Assembly: GCA_024710005.1 (NCBI GenBank)
Contig: JANJVQ010000036.1
Coordinates: forward strand, 248,001-312,000
Reading direction: 5' to 3'
Length of the DNA stretch: 64,000 bases
DNA from: Paludibacter sp.
GTDB lineage: Bacteria > Bacteroidota > Bacteroidia > Bacteroidales > Paludibacteraceae
Shown here: positions 44,569-52,729 of the stretch, in pieces
Position numbering within the stretch: position 1 is the stretch's first letter
Layout: each line of letters begins with the position of its first letter
The notes under the pieces: generated by a model
What the model saw: only the letters and a program-made list of their open reading frames with translations
Told to the model about the DNA's origin: nothing
Database searches by the model: none
Position numbers and translations under genes: made by a program

Positions 44569-44850
44569 ATGACAACACTTGAATTTGTTGGAGCAACTGC
44601 CTCACTGTTATCAATATTGAATCAATTTCCGCAGGCTATCAAGGTATTTCGGACCAAAGACACACATAGCATTTCTTTGCTGATGTATTGTATCGTTGTG
44701 GTTTGTATTTCGATGTGGCTGGTTTACGGGTTGATGCTGAAAGATGGTCCTCTTATATGGGCGAACGCCATCTCGTTGATACCCATTGTTTACATCTTTA
44801 TTATAAAGGTGAGCAACACCATACGGAAGATCGATAAATTTACAATTTGA
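44569..44850 (+). CDS. SemiSWEET sugar transporter (PQ-loop)
   Basis: A 93-residue three-helix membrane protein of the MtN3/SWEET family. The first helix carries the PQ motif (FPQAIKVFRTKDTHSISL), followed by VVVCISMWLVYGLM and IWANAISLIPIVYIFIIKV. Bacterial SemiSWEETs dimerise and let mono- or disaccharides cross the inner membrane by alternating access. The stop codon is two bases from that of the convergent Nudix regulator. Its placement beside a sugar-type regulator and a glycan locus suggests a sugar product of that locus as substrate, which is inference. Confidence 0.92.
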   Translation: MTTLEFVGATASLLSILNQFPQAIKVFRTKDTHSISLLMYCIVVVCISMWLVYGLMLKDGPLIWANAISLIPIVYIFIIKVSNTIRKIDKFTI

Positions 44851-44852
44851 AT

Positions 44853-45581
44853 TTACACCCTGAAATCAAACCGTTCCGATCGGTTTTGCTCGTAAATATC
44901 CCGATTGAAAGAATAATAACGGGCAGGTTTATGAGAAACACCCGTCTGAATCTCATCTAATTGGATGAGATAAGGCATTTTGTTGATTTTCCGCCTGAAA
45001 TTTCTTTTGTCGTACGAAGTGTTGAAAACTACTTCATATACTTTTTGCATTTGCGTGAGGGTGAACTTCTCCGGTAGTAATTCAAAAATGAGCGGTTCGT
45101 GCAGCAAATCATAACGAAGTTTCTTCAGGGCTTCTTCAAATATCTCATTGTGATCAAACATCAGTTCACTGATTTCATAGGCATTTGTCCACTTTGCTAC
45201 ATCAATCAGTTTGGAGTTGTCAATACAGGCTATGTTTATCAAAGAATAAAAACCTACCGTCAGAACCCGTTCGTCGAGTAAACGGGGTTTTACCCATTCA
45301 AAATCCTGCATTCTTCTTTTTAACCTTTCAGGATCACTGAAAACCCAAAACTGTTTCACAAAAATATCTTCCAGCCCTGTTTGCTCTTTTAATATCCTGG
45401 CCGCAGTTGCATTAATGTCTTCATTCCTGCGTACATGATTTCCCGGTAATTTCCATTCTTCAATGATTTCGTTCTTATAAGGTACATGCTCTTTACGTAC
45501 CAGCACAGAAAGCTCATTTTCGTAATAGCCAAAAATCACACAGTCGACAGATATGGTAGGCAGAATTTGATTGTTGTCCAT
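44853..45581 (-). CDS. Nudix-fold transcriptional regulator (NrtR/AraR-like)
   Basis: A 242-residue DNA-binding regulator. The N-terminal Nudix domain (about 8-140; SVDCVIFGYYENELSVLV, EEWKLPGNHV) has a degenerate catalytic box: the REUxEExGU segment reads RILKEQTGL, so hydrolysis is probably lost and the domain senses a ligand. The C-terminal part (about 155-235; FTLTQMQKVYEVVFNTSYDKRNFRRKI) is the winged-helix domain of Nudix-related regulators. Bacteroidota members include an arabinose-responsive regulator, so a sugar or sugar-derived effector is likely. It is divergent from the GH3-SusCD locus, with palindromic sites in between. Confidence 0.9.
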   Translation of the reverse strand: MDNNQILPTISVDCVIFGYYENELSVLVRKEHVPYKNEIIEEWKLPGNHVRRNEDINATAARILKEQTGLEDIFVKQFWVFSDPERLKRRMQDFEWVKPRLLDERVLTVGFYSLINIACIDNSKLIDVAKWTNAYEISELMFDHNEIFEEALKKLRYDLLHEPLIFELLPEKFTLTQMQKVYEVVFNTSYDKRNFRRKINKMPYLIQLDEIQTGVSHKPARYYSFNRDIYEQNRSERFDFRV

Positions 45582-45627
45582 GGAGTTTGTTTCTATTCAA
45601 TTAAGATGTCAGTTCAAAGAATTTTTG

Positions 45628-45660
45628 CAAAGATAGATAAAATATATTATATTCTGCAAA
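45628..45660 (-). promoter_or_regulatory. Promoter of the Nudix regulator gene
   Basis: On the minus strand a -33 TTTG (CAAA at 45657-45660) and a -7 TATCTTTG (45628-45635) are separated by 21 bases, a good match to the Bacteroidota consensus. Transcription would start about 40 bases before the regulator start codon. Confidence 0.7.
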
Positions 45661-45663
45661 AAA

Positions 45664-45682
45664 TAGTGTCTTTTTAACACAG
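45664..45682. promoter_or_regulatory. Predicted operator 1, regulator side
   Basis: TAGTGT-CTTTTTA-ACACAG, an inverted repeat with a 7-base spacer, just upstream of the -33 element of the Nudix regulator promoter. It has the same arms and spacer length as operator 2, arguing for recognition by one protein, most likely the Nudix regulator. Confidence 0.65.
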
Positions 45683-45729
45683 TAATTATGTTGTTCTTTT
45701 TCAGTGATTTGTGTTGTAAGCTTACTACT

Positions 45730-45748
45730 TAGTGTAAAAAAAACACGA
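45730..45748. promoter_or_regulatory. Predicted operator 2, glycan locus side
   Basis: TAGTGT-AAAAAAA-ACACGA, same arms and 7-base spacer as operator 1, six bases upstream of the -33 element of the GH3 operon promoter. The position suits activation, or repression by looping with operator 1, which is 66 bases away. Confidence 0.65.
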
Positions 45749-45753
45749 ATTTA

Positions 45754-45785
45754 TTTGGATGATAAAAAAAGAACACATATATTTG
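45754..45785 (+). promoter_or_regulatory. Promoter of the GH3-SusCD-GH30 operon
   Basis: A -33 TTTG (45754-45757) and a -7 TATATTTG (45778-45785) separated by 20 bases match the Bacteroidota consensus. Transcription would begin about 45792, giving a leader of about 60 bases. Confidence 0.75.
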
Positions 45786-45801
45786 CAACCGAATACTTAT
45801 T

Positions 45802-45814
45802 GTGTTAACGACAC
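45802..45814. promoter_or_regulatory. Possible third operator, downstream of the start point
   Basis: GTGT-TAACG-ACAC is a perfect inverted repeat with a 5-base spacer, followed by another TTACACTTAA. It resembles operators 1 and 2 but with a shorter spacer, and lies just after the predicted transcription start, where binding would repress. Confidence 0.4.
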
Positions 45815-45851
45815 TTACACTTAAGCGCATAACTTTAAATTAAAGAATCCT

Positions 45852-48158
45852 ATGAATAAAACGCCCATTGCGAAGCTGATACCTTTCGTTTTCTTATTTT
45901 TTCTGTTTTCCTGTTCTGTAGGGAAAAGAGACAAGATTGATCAGGAGATTGAAAGTTTGCTTACGAAAATGACCCTGGAAGAGAAAGTCGGGCAAATGGC
46001 CCAAATAACGCTTGATGTGATTGGTAAGGGTGATAGCCGGTATAATAGTTACGAACCGTTTTCTGTTGATACAGCAATGCTTCGTAAAGCAATATTGGAA
46101 TATCATGTCGGTTCGGTATTGAATACTACTAATAATTACGCGTTACCACCTGCTCAATGGAACGAGATTATCGGGTTCATTCAGCAAGTCGCTATGGAGG
46201 AATCCCGTTTAAGAATTCCGGTAGTTTATGGAATTGATGCAATCCATGGTGTTACATATACTGAAGGTGCTACCATCTTTCCCCAACAAATAACACTGGC
46301 AGCTACATTTGATCCCGTTCATGCTTACAATATGGCGAGAGTAACTGCATATGAGACAAGAGCCAGTGGTATCCCCTGGAATTTCTCTCCAGTGTTGGAT
46401 CTGGGATCAGATCCTCGTTTTTCCCGTCAGTTTGAAGGTTTTGGAGAAGATCCTTACCTGATTGGGGTAATGGGTGAACAAATGATCCTGGGTTATGAAG
46501 GCATAACCGATAGTGTGAACAGTCCTTATAAAGTGGCGACATGTGTAAAACACTTCTTAGGTTACGCTGTTCCTGCTTCAGGAAAAGACCGTACACCAGC
46601 GTACATTCCTGAGAATATGCTTCGAGAGTATCATCTGGAACCATTTAAAAAAGCAATTGATGCGGGAGCAGAATCGGTCATGATTAATTCCGGAATCATC
46701 AATGGTATATCTGTGCATGCGAATCACAAGATAATAACGGAACTGCTTAAAGAAGAACTGAAATTTGAAGGAGTTGTGGTGTCCGACTGGATGGACATTA
46801 TTAACTTGCACACCCGGGATAAAATCGCCGTTGATAATAAAGAGGCTATTAAGCTGGCCATTAATGCCGGAATTGACATGTCGATGATACCTTATGAATT
46901 TGAGCGGTTTTGTCAGAATTTGGTTGCTTTAGTGAAAGAGGGTGAAGTGAAAGAAAGCAGGGTTGACGATGCCGTGCGAAGGATTCTTAAAATGAAGATG
47001 AAACTGGGATTATGGGAAAATCCTGTTACAAGAATTGATGATTATCCTGAATTTGCTTCGGAGAAATCAGCACGGGAAGCATATCAAGCAGCGGCAGAAG
47101 CAATTACGCTCTTGAAAAATGAAAATAACATGCTGCCGTTATCAAAGTCGACAAAAATCCTCGTTACCGGCCCAAACGCCAATAGCATGCGGGTATTGAA
47201 TGGCGGATGGACTTATTCCTGGCAAGGAGAAAAAACAGATCATTATGCACAACAATACAATACCATTCTTGAAGCCATTCAGCATAAAGTTGGTGCAGTA
47301 AACGTGAAATATGTTCCTGGTGTAAGTTATGTGGAAGGCGGGCATTATTATGAAGACAAAGAAGACCGTTTCGGTGAAGCCATACGGCAGGCTAAAAATG
47401 TGGATGTCGTGGTTCTTTGTCTCGGGGAAAACAGCTACACTGAAAAACCGGGGGATTTAAATGACCTGACGCTTAGTCATAATCAACTGAATTTAGCCAA
47501 AGAGCTTGCTAAAACGGGTAAGCCTGTAGTAATGGTGCTGAGCGAAGGTCGTCCGCGTTGCATCAGCGCGATAGAACCTTTGATGGCCGGAATTGTGCTG
47601 ACTTATCTTCCCGGAAACTACGGAGGTGATGCCTTGGCAGATATCCTGTTCGGGGACGTGAATCCTTCGGGAAAATTACCTTATACCTATCCTTCTTATC
47701 CAAATTCTTTGGTTACTTATTATCATAAACCGGCTGAAGAGCAAAAAAGAGCAGAAGGAGCTTATATCTATGAATCAGATTACAATCCTCAGTACGAGTT
47801 TGGTTTTGGACTTAATTATACGAGCTTTGAATACAGTAATCTACGAATATCCTCAGAGACGATTGATAAAAACAAACCAGTTGAGATATTTGTTGATATA
47901 ATGAACACCGGATCGCGCTCCGGGAAAGAAGTTGTGATGTTATACACCTCTGACTTGTATGCAAGTATTACCCCGGATGTAAAACGTTTAAGGCGGTTTA
48001 CTAAAATTGAATTAGAACCCGGGGAGAAAAAAACGGTCAAATTTGAATTAAACGCGCGGGATCTTGCTTTTATAACCCCGGATGGGAAGTGGGTCACGGA
48101 ACCGGGCGATTTTGAAATCAAAACCGGATCTTTGAAACAAACAATAAAGTATGAGTAA
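45852..48158 (+). CDS. GH3 beta-glucosidase lipoprotein
   Basis: A 768-residue exo-acting glycosidase, lipid-anchored (lipobox LFSC near residue 21), probably on the periplasmic face. GH3 N-domain features: VVYGIDAIHGVTYTEGATIFP, FSPVLDLGSDPRFSRQFEGFGEDP, KHFLGY, and VVVSDWMD with the nucleophile Asp312. The second domain carries LGENSYTEKPGDLNDLTL, including the expected acid/base Glu region, and the C-terminal fibronectin-like domain closes GDFEIKTGS. Among GH3 this resembles Bacteroidota beta-glucosidases acting on beta-glucans. It is the first gene of the locus, 22 bases before susC. Confidence 0.92.
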   Translation: MNKTPIAKLIPFVFLFFLFSCSVGKRDKIDQEIESLLTKMTLEEKVGQMAQITLDVIGKGDSRYNSYEPFSVDTAMLRKAILEYHVGSVLNTTNNYALPPAQWNEIIGFIQQVAMEESRLRIPVVYGIDAIHGVTYTEGATIFPQQITLAATFDPVHAYNMARVTAYETRASGIPWNFSPVLDLGSDPRFSRQFEGFGEDPYLIGVMGEQMILGYEGITDSVNSPYKVATCVKHFLGYAVPASGKDRTPAYIPENMLREYHLEPFKKAIDAGAESVMINSGIINGISVHANHKIITELLKEELKFEGVVVSDWMDIINLHTRDKIAVDNKEAIKLAINAGIDMSMIPYEFERFCQNLVALVKEGEVKESRVDDAVRRILKMKMKLGLWENPVTRIDDYPEFASEKSAREAYQAAAEAITLLKNENNMLPLSKSTKILVTGPNANSMRVLNGGWTYSWQGEKTDHYAQQYNTILEAIQHKVGAVNVKYVPGVSYVEGGHYYEDKEDRFGEAIRQAKNVDVVVLCLGENSYTEKPGDLNDLTLSHNQLNLAKELAKTGKPVVMVLSEGRPRCISAIEPLMAGIVLTYLPGNYGGDALADILFGDVNPSGKLPYTYPSYPNSLVTYYHKPAEEQKRAEGAYIYESDYNPQYEFGFGLNYTSFEYSNLRISSETIDKNKPVEIFVDIMNTGSRSGKEVVMLYTSDLYASITPDVKRLRRFTKIELEPGEKKTVKFELNARDLAFITPDGKWVTEPGDFEIKTGSLKQTIKYE

Positions 48159-48179
48159 TTAACCAATAAATTATAATCA

Positions 48180-51100
48180 ATGAAAATCACGAAAAACAAA
48201 CAAAAACCGGGGGTAATCTTACCGGACAGTAAATATCTGTTGCGATTTGCCCTGATTCTGCTGTTGGTTGTTCCTATGCGCTTATCGGCTCAGAACATTA
48301 CACTGACAGGGGTAGTGATTGATGCAGCCAATGATCCCATTATTGGTGCGAACGTTTTGCTAAAAGGAACCACGACAGGAACCATTACCGACTTCGATGG
48401 TATTTTTTCGATAGATGTTGCAGTTGGCGATGTCCTCGTGATCAGCTATATCGGCATGAACCCACGGGAAGTGACTGTAGGAACCTCTAATAATATCAGG
48501 GTCGTACTGACTGAAGATACCAAAACACTTGAAGAGGTGGTTGTTATTGGGTACGGAACACAAAAGAAGAAAGACCTGACAACGGCAGTCTCTTCTGTTT
48601 CAGGGAAAGAAATAGCCGAACGCCCCATTATCGCTGCCGCACAGGCTCTGCAAGGTAAAGCTGCCGGGGTACAGGTGATTCAACCATCGGGAAAACCCGG
48701 GGCAGGATTGTCAATACGTGTCCGCGGTTCAACGTCCATCAGTTCCAGTAATGAACCATTGTATGTTGTCGATGGAACACCTACGAATGACATCAGTAAT
48801 CTGAACCCTTCGGATATTGAAAATATGTCAATTCTGAAGGATGCCTCTTCTGCCGCTATTTACGGTTCACGGGCGGCCAACGGGGTGGTGTTGATTACAA
48901 CGAAAAGAGGAACTAAAGGAGAAGCCCAAATCAACCTGAGTTCATATTTTGGATTTTCGAAGGTGGGAAAGATTTTACCTACACTGAATACAAGTCAGTA
49001 TTATGATTTGATGGATGAGATTTATGGTGAAGGATATGTTGACCGTACCAATATCAATTTCACCGATTGGAATAATGAAATTTTCGGTACAGGGTATCAG
49101 CAGAATTATCAACTGACTTTCAGTGGCGCCACTGATAAAACGAACTACTATGTTTCAGGAGGTTATCAAAAGGAGGATGGAATCATCTCCCCTGCCTGGT
49201 ACGACCGCTTGTCGTTCCGTACCAATCTGGATACAGAAATTAAAAGTTGGTTGCATCTTTCAACCAACCTGAATGTGACACGCACCAAACGCCGGGACGC
49301 AACTGACAACACATCCTCGGGACGTGGAGGCATTATTCTCAGTGTGTTAAATACGCCGCCTTTCCTCGAAATCTGGGATCCGGCACATCCGGGTCAATAT
49401 GCGGTAAATCCTTTCCAACCTTCATGGGAAAACCCGGTGGCGCAGGCTTCATCTTATAATATGAATAATGACTACCGCCTGATGGGGAATGTGGCCATGA
49501 CCATCGACTTTACAAAGGAATTGAAATTCAAATCTTCTTTTTCCACCGATTTTACTTCCCACCAGTGGGATTCGTTTATTGATCCGGTAAAAACCGGATA
49601 CGGACGCCAGAACAACGGATTGGGAGAAGCGGCACGGGATACTTATCTGACCTGGCTCACCGAACATTTGCTTACTTATGATAAAAGCTGGGGTAAACAT
49701 ACTGTATCTGCATTGGCAGGTATGACAGCGCAGGAATATCATCATGAAAATTCCTATCAGGCTGTGAAAGATTTTGTAAAAGGAGTACAAAATAACAAGG
49801 AGTACATGACCCTGAACTGGGCGAACCAGATTACTGCTTCGACTACAAGTGCTGATGAATGGGCATTGGTTTCCGGATTAGCACGTTTACACTACAACTG
49901 GGATAGTCGTTATTTGGCAACAGCCAATTTACGTGTTGATGCGTCTTCCAAGCTTCATCCAAATCACAGGACGGGTATCTTTCCTTCTTTCTCTGCCGGA
50001 TGGAGAATTTCGGCAGAAGAGTTCTGGGGGGGCCTGGCTGATGTGGCTAATGATATGAAATTACGTATTGGTTGGGGAAAGAACGGTAACCAGGAAGGAC
50101 TGTCGTCTTATTCGTATTACAACCTGAATTATGTGCAGAAAATCACAGAAACGGGTTCGGGACCTTCAATCAAACCGGTCAGTACGATGGGGAATCCGGA
50201 CCTGACATGGGAAACTACCACTCAAACGAATGCAGGGATTGATTTGAGTCTTTTTAATTCAAGAATTGTCCTCGCTCTGGACGCCTATTATAAAAAGACA
50301 ACGGATCTGATTCGCATTGTATATCTACCGGAAACCGTAGGCAGAAACCCTGTTCGAAATTCCGGAGAGATTGAGAATAAGGGACTTGAATTCCAGCTTA
50401 CAACAAGAAACCTCACGGGGGTATTTAAATGGGATACTGATTTTAACATGTCATTTAACACGAATCAAACCATGAATTTCGACTTCAATAAACCAACCTT
50501 TCAGGGATTTGTCGAATCAAATGGTCAAACAGCAACGATTCTGAAAGGTGGTTATCCCCTGGGTACTTTCTACGGATATATTGCCGATGGCGTTGATCCT
50601 GAAACCGGAAACATGATTTATCGCGATCTGAATAATAATAATATTTTAGATGCCGGCGACCGCACAGTAATTGGGAGTCCGCATCCAGAGTTTATTTACG
50701 GGATGACAAATACATTGAGTTATAAAGGGTTTACGCTCAACTTCTTTTTCCAGGGAACTTACGGTAATGATATTTACAATGCTTCGCGTATTGATACCGA
50801 AGGGATGTTTGATACTAAAAATCAGTCTGTTCGTGTACTGGATCGCTGGCAGCGTCCCGGGATGATAACCACGATTCCGAGAGCCTCTTCTGAAGGAGAT
50901 ACGCAGAATGTGCTTACTTCAACCCGTTTTATTGAAGATGGATCTTACCTTCGCCTCAAAACATTGACGCTCTCGTATAATCTTGATAGAAAATTACTGG
51001 GAAGTCAGAAAATCATCAGCAATGTAAACATCTATGCAACCGCAACTAATTTGTTTACCCTGACAAATTATTCCGGCTATGATCCGGAAGTGAACTATGC

Positions 51101-51188
51101 CGGAAACAGTGGTACCGTGCTTGGAATTGACTATGGTACGTATCCGCAAAGCAAGTCTGTTATTTTTGGTTTAAACGTTAACTTTTAA
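48180..51188 (+). CDS. SusC-type TonB-dependent receptor of the glucan locus
   Basis: A 1002-residue outer-membrane oligosaccharide importer. Signal peptide ends LSAQ; a carboxypeptidase-regulatory-like domain (about 38-125; LTGVVIDAANDPIIGANVLLKG), the plug (VVIGYGTQKKKDLTTAV, RVRGSTSISSSNEPLYVVDG, SILKDASSAAIYGSRAANG) and a barrel ending LNVNF follow. There is no STN domain, so it is not coupled to a sigma factor; regulation is by the Nudix protein or another cytoplasmic sensor. It precedes its SusD partner by three bases. Confidence 0.95.
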   Translation: MKITKNKQKPGVILPDSKYLLRFALILLLVVPMRLSAQNITLTGVVIDAANDPIIGANVLLKGTTTGTITDFDGIFSIDVAVGDVLVISYIGMNPREVTVGTSNNIRVVLTEDTKTLEEVVVIGYGTQKKKDLTTAVSSVSGKEIAERPIIAAAQALQGKAAGVQVIQPSGKPGAGLSIRVRGSTSISSSNEPLYVVDGTPTNDISNLNPSDIENMSILKDASSAAIYGSRAANGVVLITTKRGTKGEAQINLSSYFGFSKVGKILPTLNTSQYYDLMDEIYGEGYVDRTNINFTDWNNEIFGTGYQQNYQLTFSGATDKTNYYVSGGYQKEDGIISPAWYDRLSFRTNLDTEIKSWLHLSTNLNVTRTKRRDATDNTSSGRGGIILSVLNTPPFLEIWDPAHPGQYAVNPFQPSWENPVAQASSYNMNNDYRLMGNVAMTIDFTKELKFKSSFSTDFTSHQWDSFIDPVKTGYGRQNNGLGEAARDTYLTWLTEHLLTYDKSWGKHTVSALAGMTAQEYHHENSYQAVKDFVKGVQNNKEYMTLNWANQITASTTSADEWALVSGLARLHYNWDSRYLATANLRVDASSKLHPNHRTGIFPSFSAGWRISAEEFWGGLADVANDMKLRIGWGKNGNQEGLSSYSYYNLNYVQKITETGSGPSIKPVSTMGNPDLTWETTTQTNAGIDLSLFNSRIVLALDAYYKKTTDLIRIVYLPETVGRNPVRNSGEIENKGLEFQLTTRNLTGVFKWDTDFNMSFNTNQTMNFDFNKPTFQGFVESNGQTATILKGGYPLGTFYGYIADGVDPETGNMIYRDLNNNNILDAGDRTVIGSPHPEFIYGMTNTLSYKGFTLNFFFQGTYGNDIYNASRIDTEGMFDTKNQSVRVLDRWQRPGMITTIPRASSEGDTQNVLTSTRFIEDGSYLRLKTLTLSYNLDRKLLGSQKIISNVNIYATATNLFTLTNYSGYDPEVNYAGNSGTVLGIDYGTYPQSKSVIFGLNVNF

Positions 51189-51191
51189 AAC

Positions 51192-52706
51192 ATGAGGCTC
51201 ATGAAAACTAAAATATTCAATCTATTATGCTCAGGAATTTTATTCTTAACGTTTGTATCCTGTGAAGATTTCCTGACAAGAGCTCCCATCTCCGATGTCA
51301 CTGATGAGATGTTGGGTATTGACCCTGACGCGAACAGTGACTCCGTGAAATATAACAGTGTGGAGCTGGCAGAGGCTATCCTCTCATCGGCTTACAGGAG
51401 TTTCCAGACAGAGTATTATCAACTCGACCGTTACATCATCGGCGATGCACAGTCGGATAACTGCTACTCCGGAGAACCAAAAGCCCAGACTGTGCAAATC
51501 GATCAGTTCTCTGTTGATGCTAATAACGGTAATGTTCGCCGTGACTGGAGTTATATGTACAGCCAGATTTCCGGAGCAAACTCTATTATTCAGTGGGTTC
51601 CGTTGAATAGTGATCCTAATCTTACTGAAATAAGAAAGAAAGAGATTGTGGGAGAAGCCAGTTTTATACGGGCAGTCGCATACTTTAACCTGGTGAGATT
51701 GTACGGAGATGTACCTCTGGTATTGAAAGAAATTCCCACACTCTCGAATGATAATCTCGAAGAGGTGTATCCTTTGTTGTATCCGGCCCGTCAACCTGCT
51801 GATTCAGTATATGCTCAGATCATCAAAGACCTTGAGTATGCTACGGTTAATTGTAAAGATTATTCGGCTAATAAGTTTGTCATAACCAAACCGCTGGCGC
51901 ATGCCGTGTTGGCAGAAGTATATGCAACAAAAGGTGCCCCGGATAATGTTGACTGGACAAAGGTTAGATTTCATGCGTCTATTGTAACCTCTAATGTAAA
52001 TTATGATTTGATGCCGGCTTTTGATGATTTATGGGCTGCTGCTGCCGATGAGTCAGGAAATAAAAATGAACATTGTAAGGAATCCCTGTTCGAAGTGGAT
52101 TGTAATAGTTGGGCTACCATAGGCAATTGGTCGTATCAGATGTTTATGGGAACCGATTGGAAAAAGTTTAATACTCCGAGTAAGGATATTGAAAAAGCTT
52201 TCAACGACGCTGGTGATACGAGACGTAAACAGGCAAGTATTCTCTATCAGGATGTTACAGGAAAATGGTCGGATCAGGTATGGCCTGCCAGCGCTTATCC
52301 TTTCATTTACAAGCAAAGGGTCAACGAAAAGGGAAATATTATCCTGTGGCGACTTGCCTCTACCATTTTGTTACAGGCTGAGGCTGAAAACGAACTGAAT
52401 AATCTTGAACCTGCCAAAAACCTGTTGAAGAAAGTCCGCAACAGAGCGGGATTGGGTAATCCTGTTTCAACCACCAAAGAACAACTCCGTTTGGAGATTG
52501 AAAAGGAACGCCGGCTGGAGCTGGCTTTTGAAGGCTACCGTTGGTTTGACCTGGTACGTACGGGCCGCGCTATTCAGGTGATGCAGTCGTGCACAGATGT
52601 TCAAAGTACCTATGCTGTCAGGCTGACTGAAAACAGGTTGATTTGGCCGATACCGCAAACAGAGCTCGACCAGAATGATTTATTGATTCAGAATCCGGGT
52701 TATTAA
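51192..52706 (+). CDS. SusD-type lipoprotein of the glucan locus
   Basis: A 504-residue surface lipoprotein (lipobox TFVSC near residue 23) paired with the preceding SusC. Core SusD segments are present: GEASFIRAVAYFNLVRLYGDVPLVL, FVITKPLAHAVLAEVYATKG, and the C-terminal IEKERRLELAFEGYRWFDLVRTG..LIWPIPQTELDQN ending NPGY. Internal ATG at 51201 is an alternative start. It would bind the glucan oligomers destined for the barrel. Confidence 0.95.
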   Translation: MRLMKTKIFNLLCSGILFLTFVSCEDFLTRAPISDVTDEMLGIDPDANSDSVKYNSVELAEAILSSAYRSFQTEYYQLDRYIIGDAQSDNCYSGEPKAQTVQIDQFSVDANNGNVRRDWSYMYSQISGANSIIQWVPLNSDPNLTEIRKKEIVGEASFIRAVAYFNLVRLYGDVPLVLKEIPTLSNDNLEEVYPLLYPARQPADSVYAQIIKDLEYATVNCKDYSANKFVITKPLAHAVLAEVYATKGAPDNVDWTKVRFHASIVTSNVNYDLMPAFDDLWAAAADESGNKNEHCKESLFEVDCNSWATIGNWSYQMFMGTDWKKFNTPSKDIEKAFNDAGDTRRKQASILYQDVTGKWSDQVWPASAYPFIYKQRVNEKGNIILWRLASTILLQAEAENELNNLEPAKNLLKKVRNRAGLGNPVSTTKEQLRLEIEKERRLELAFEGYRWFDLVRTGRAIQVMQSCTDVQSTYAVRLTENRLIWPIPQTELDQNDLLIQNPGY

Positions 52707-52729
52707 TTTAATGCTAATAAATTGATGTT

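Noticed and set aside
43032-45581. Nudix regulator as an NAD-biosynthesis regulator because a neighbour family is sometimes named nicotinate-nucleotide adenylyltransferase.
   Set aside because: The neighbour lacks the nucleotidyltransferase motif, and the palindromes and divergent promoter point to the glucan locus.
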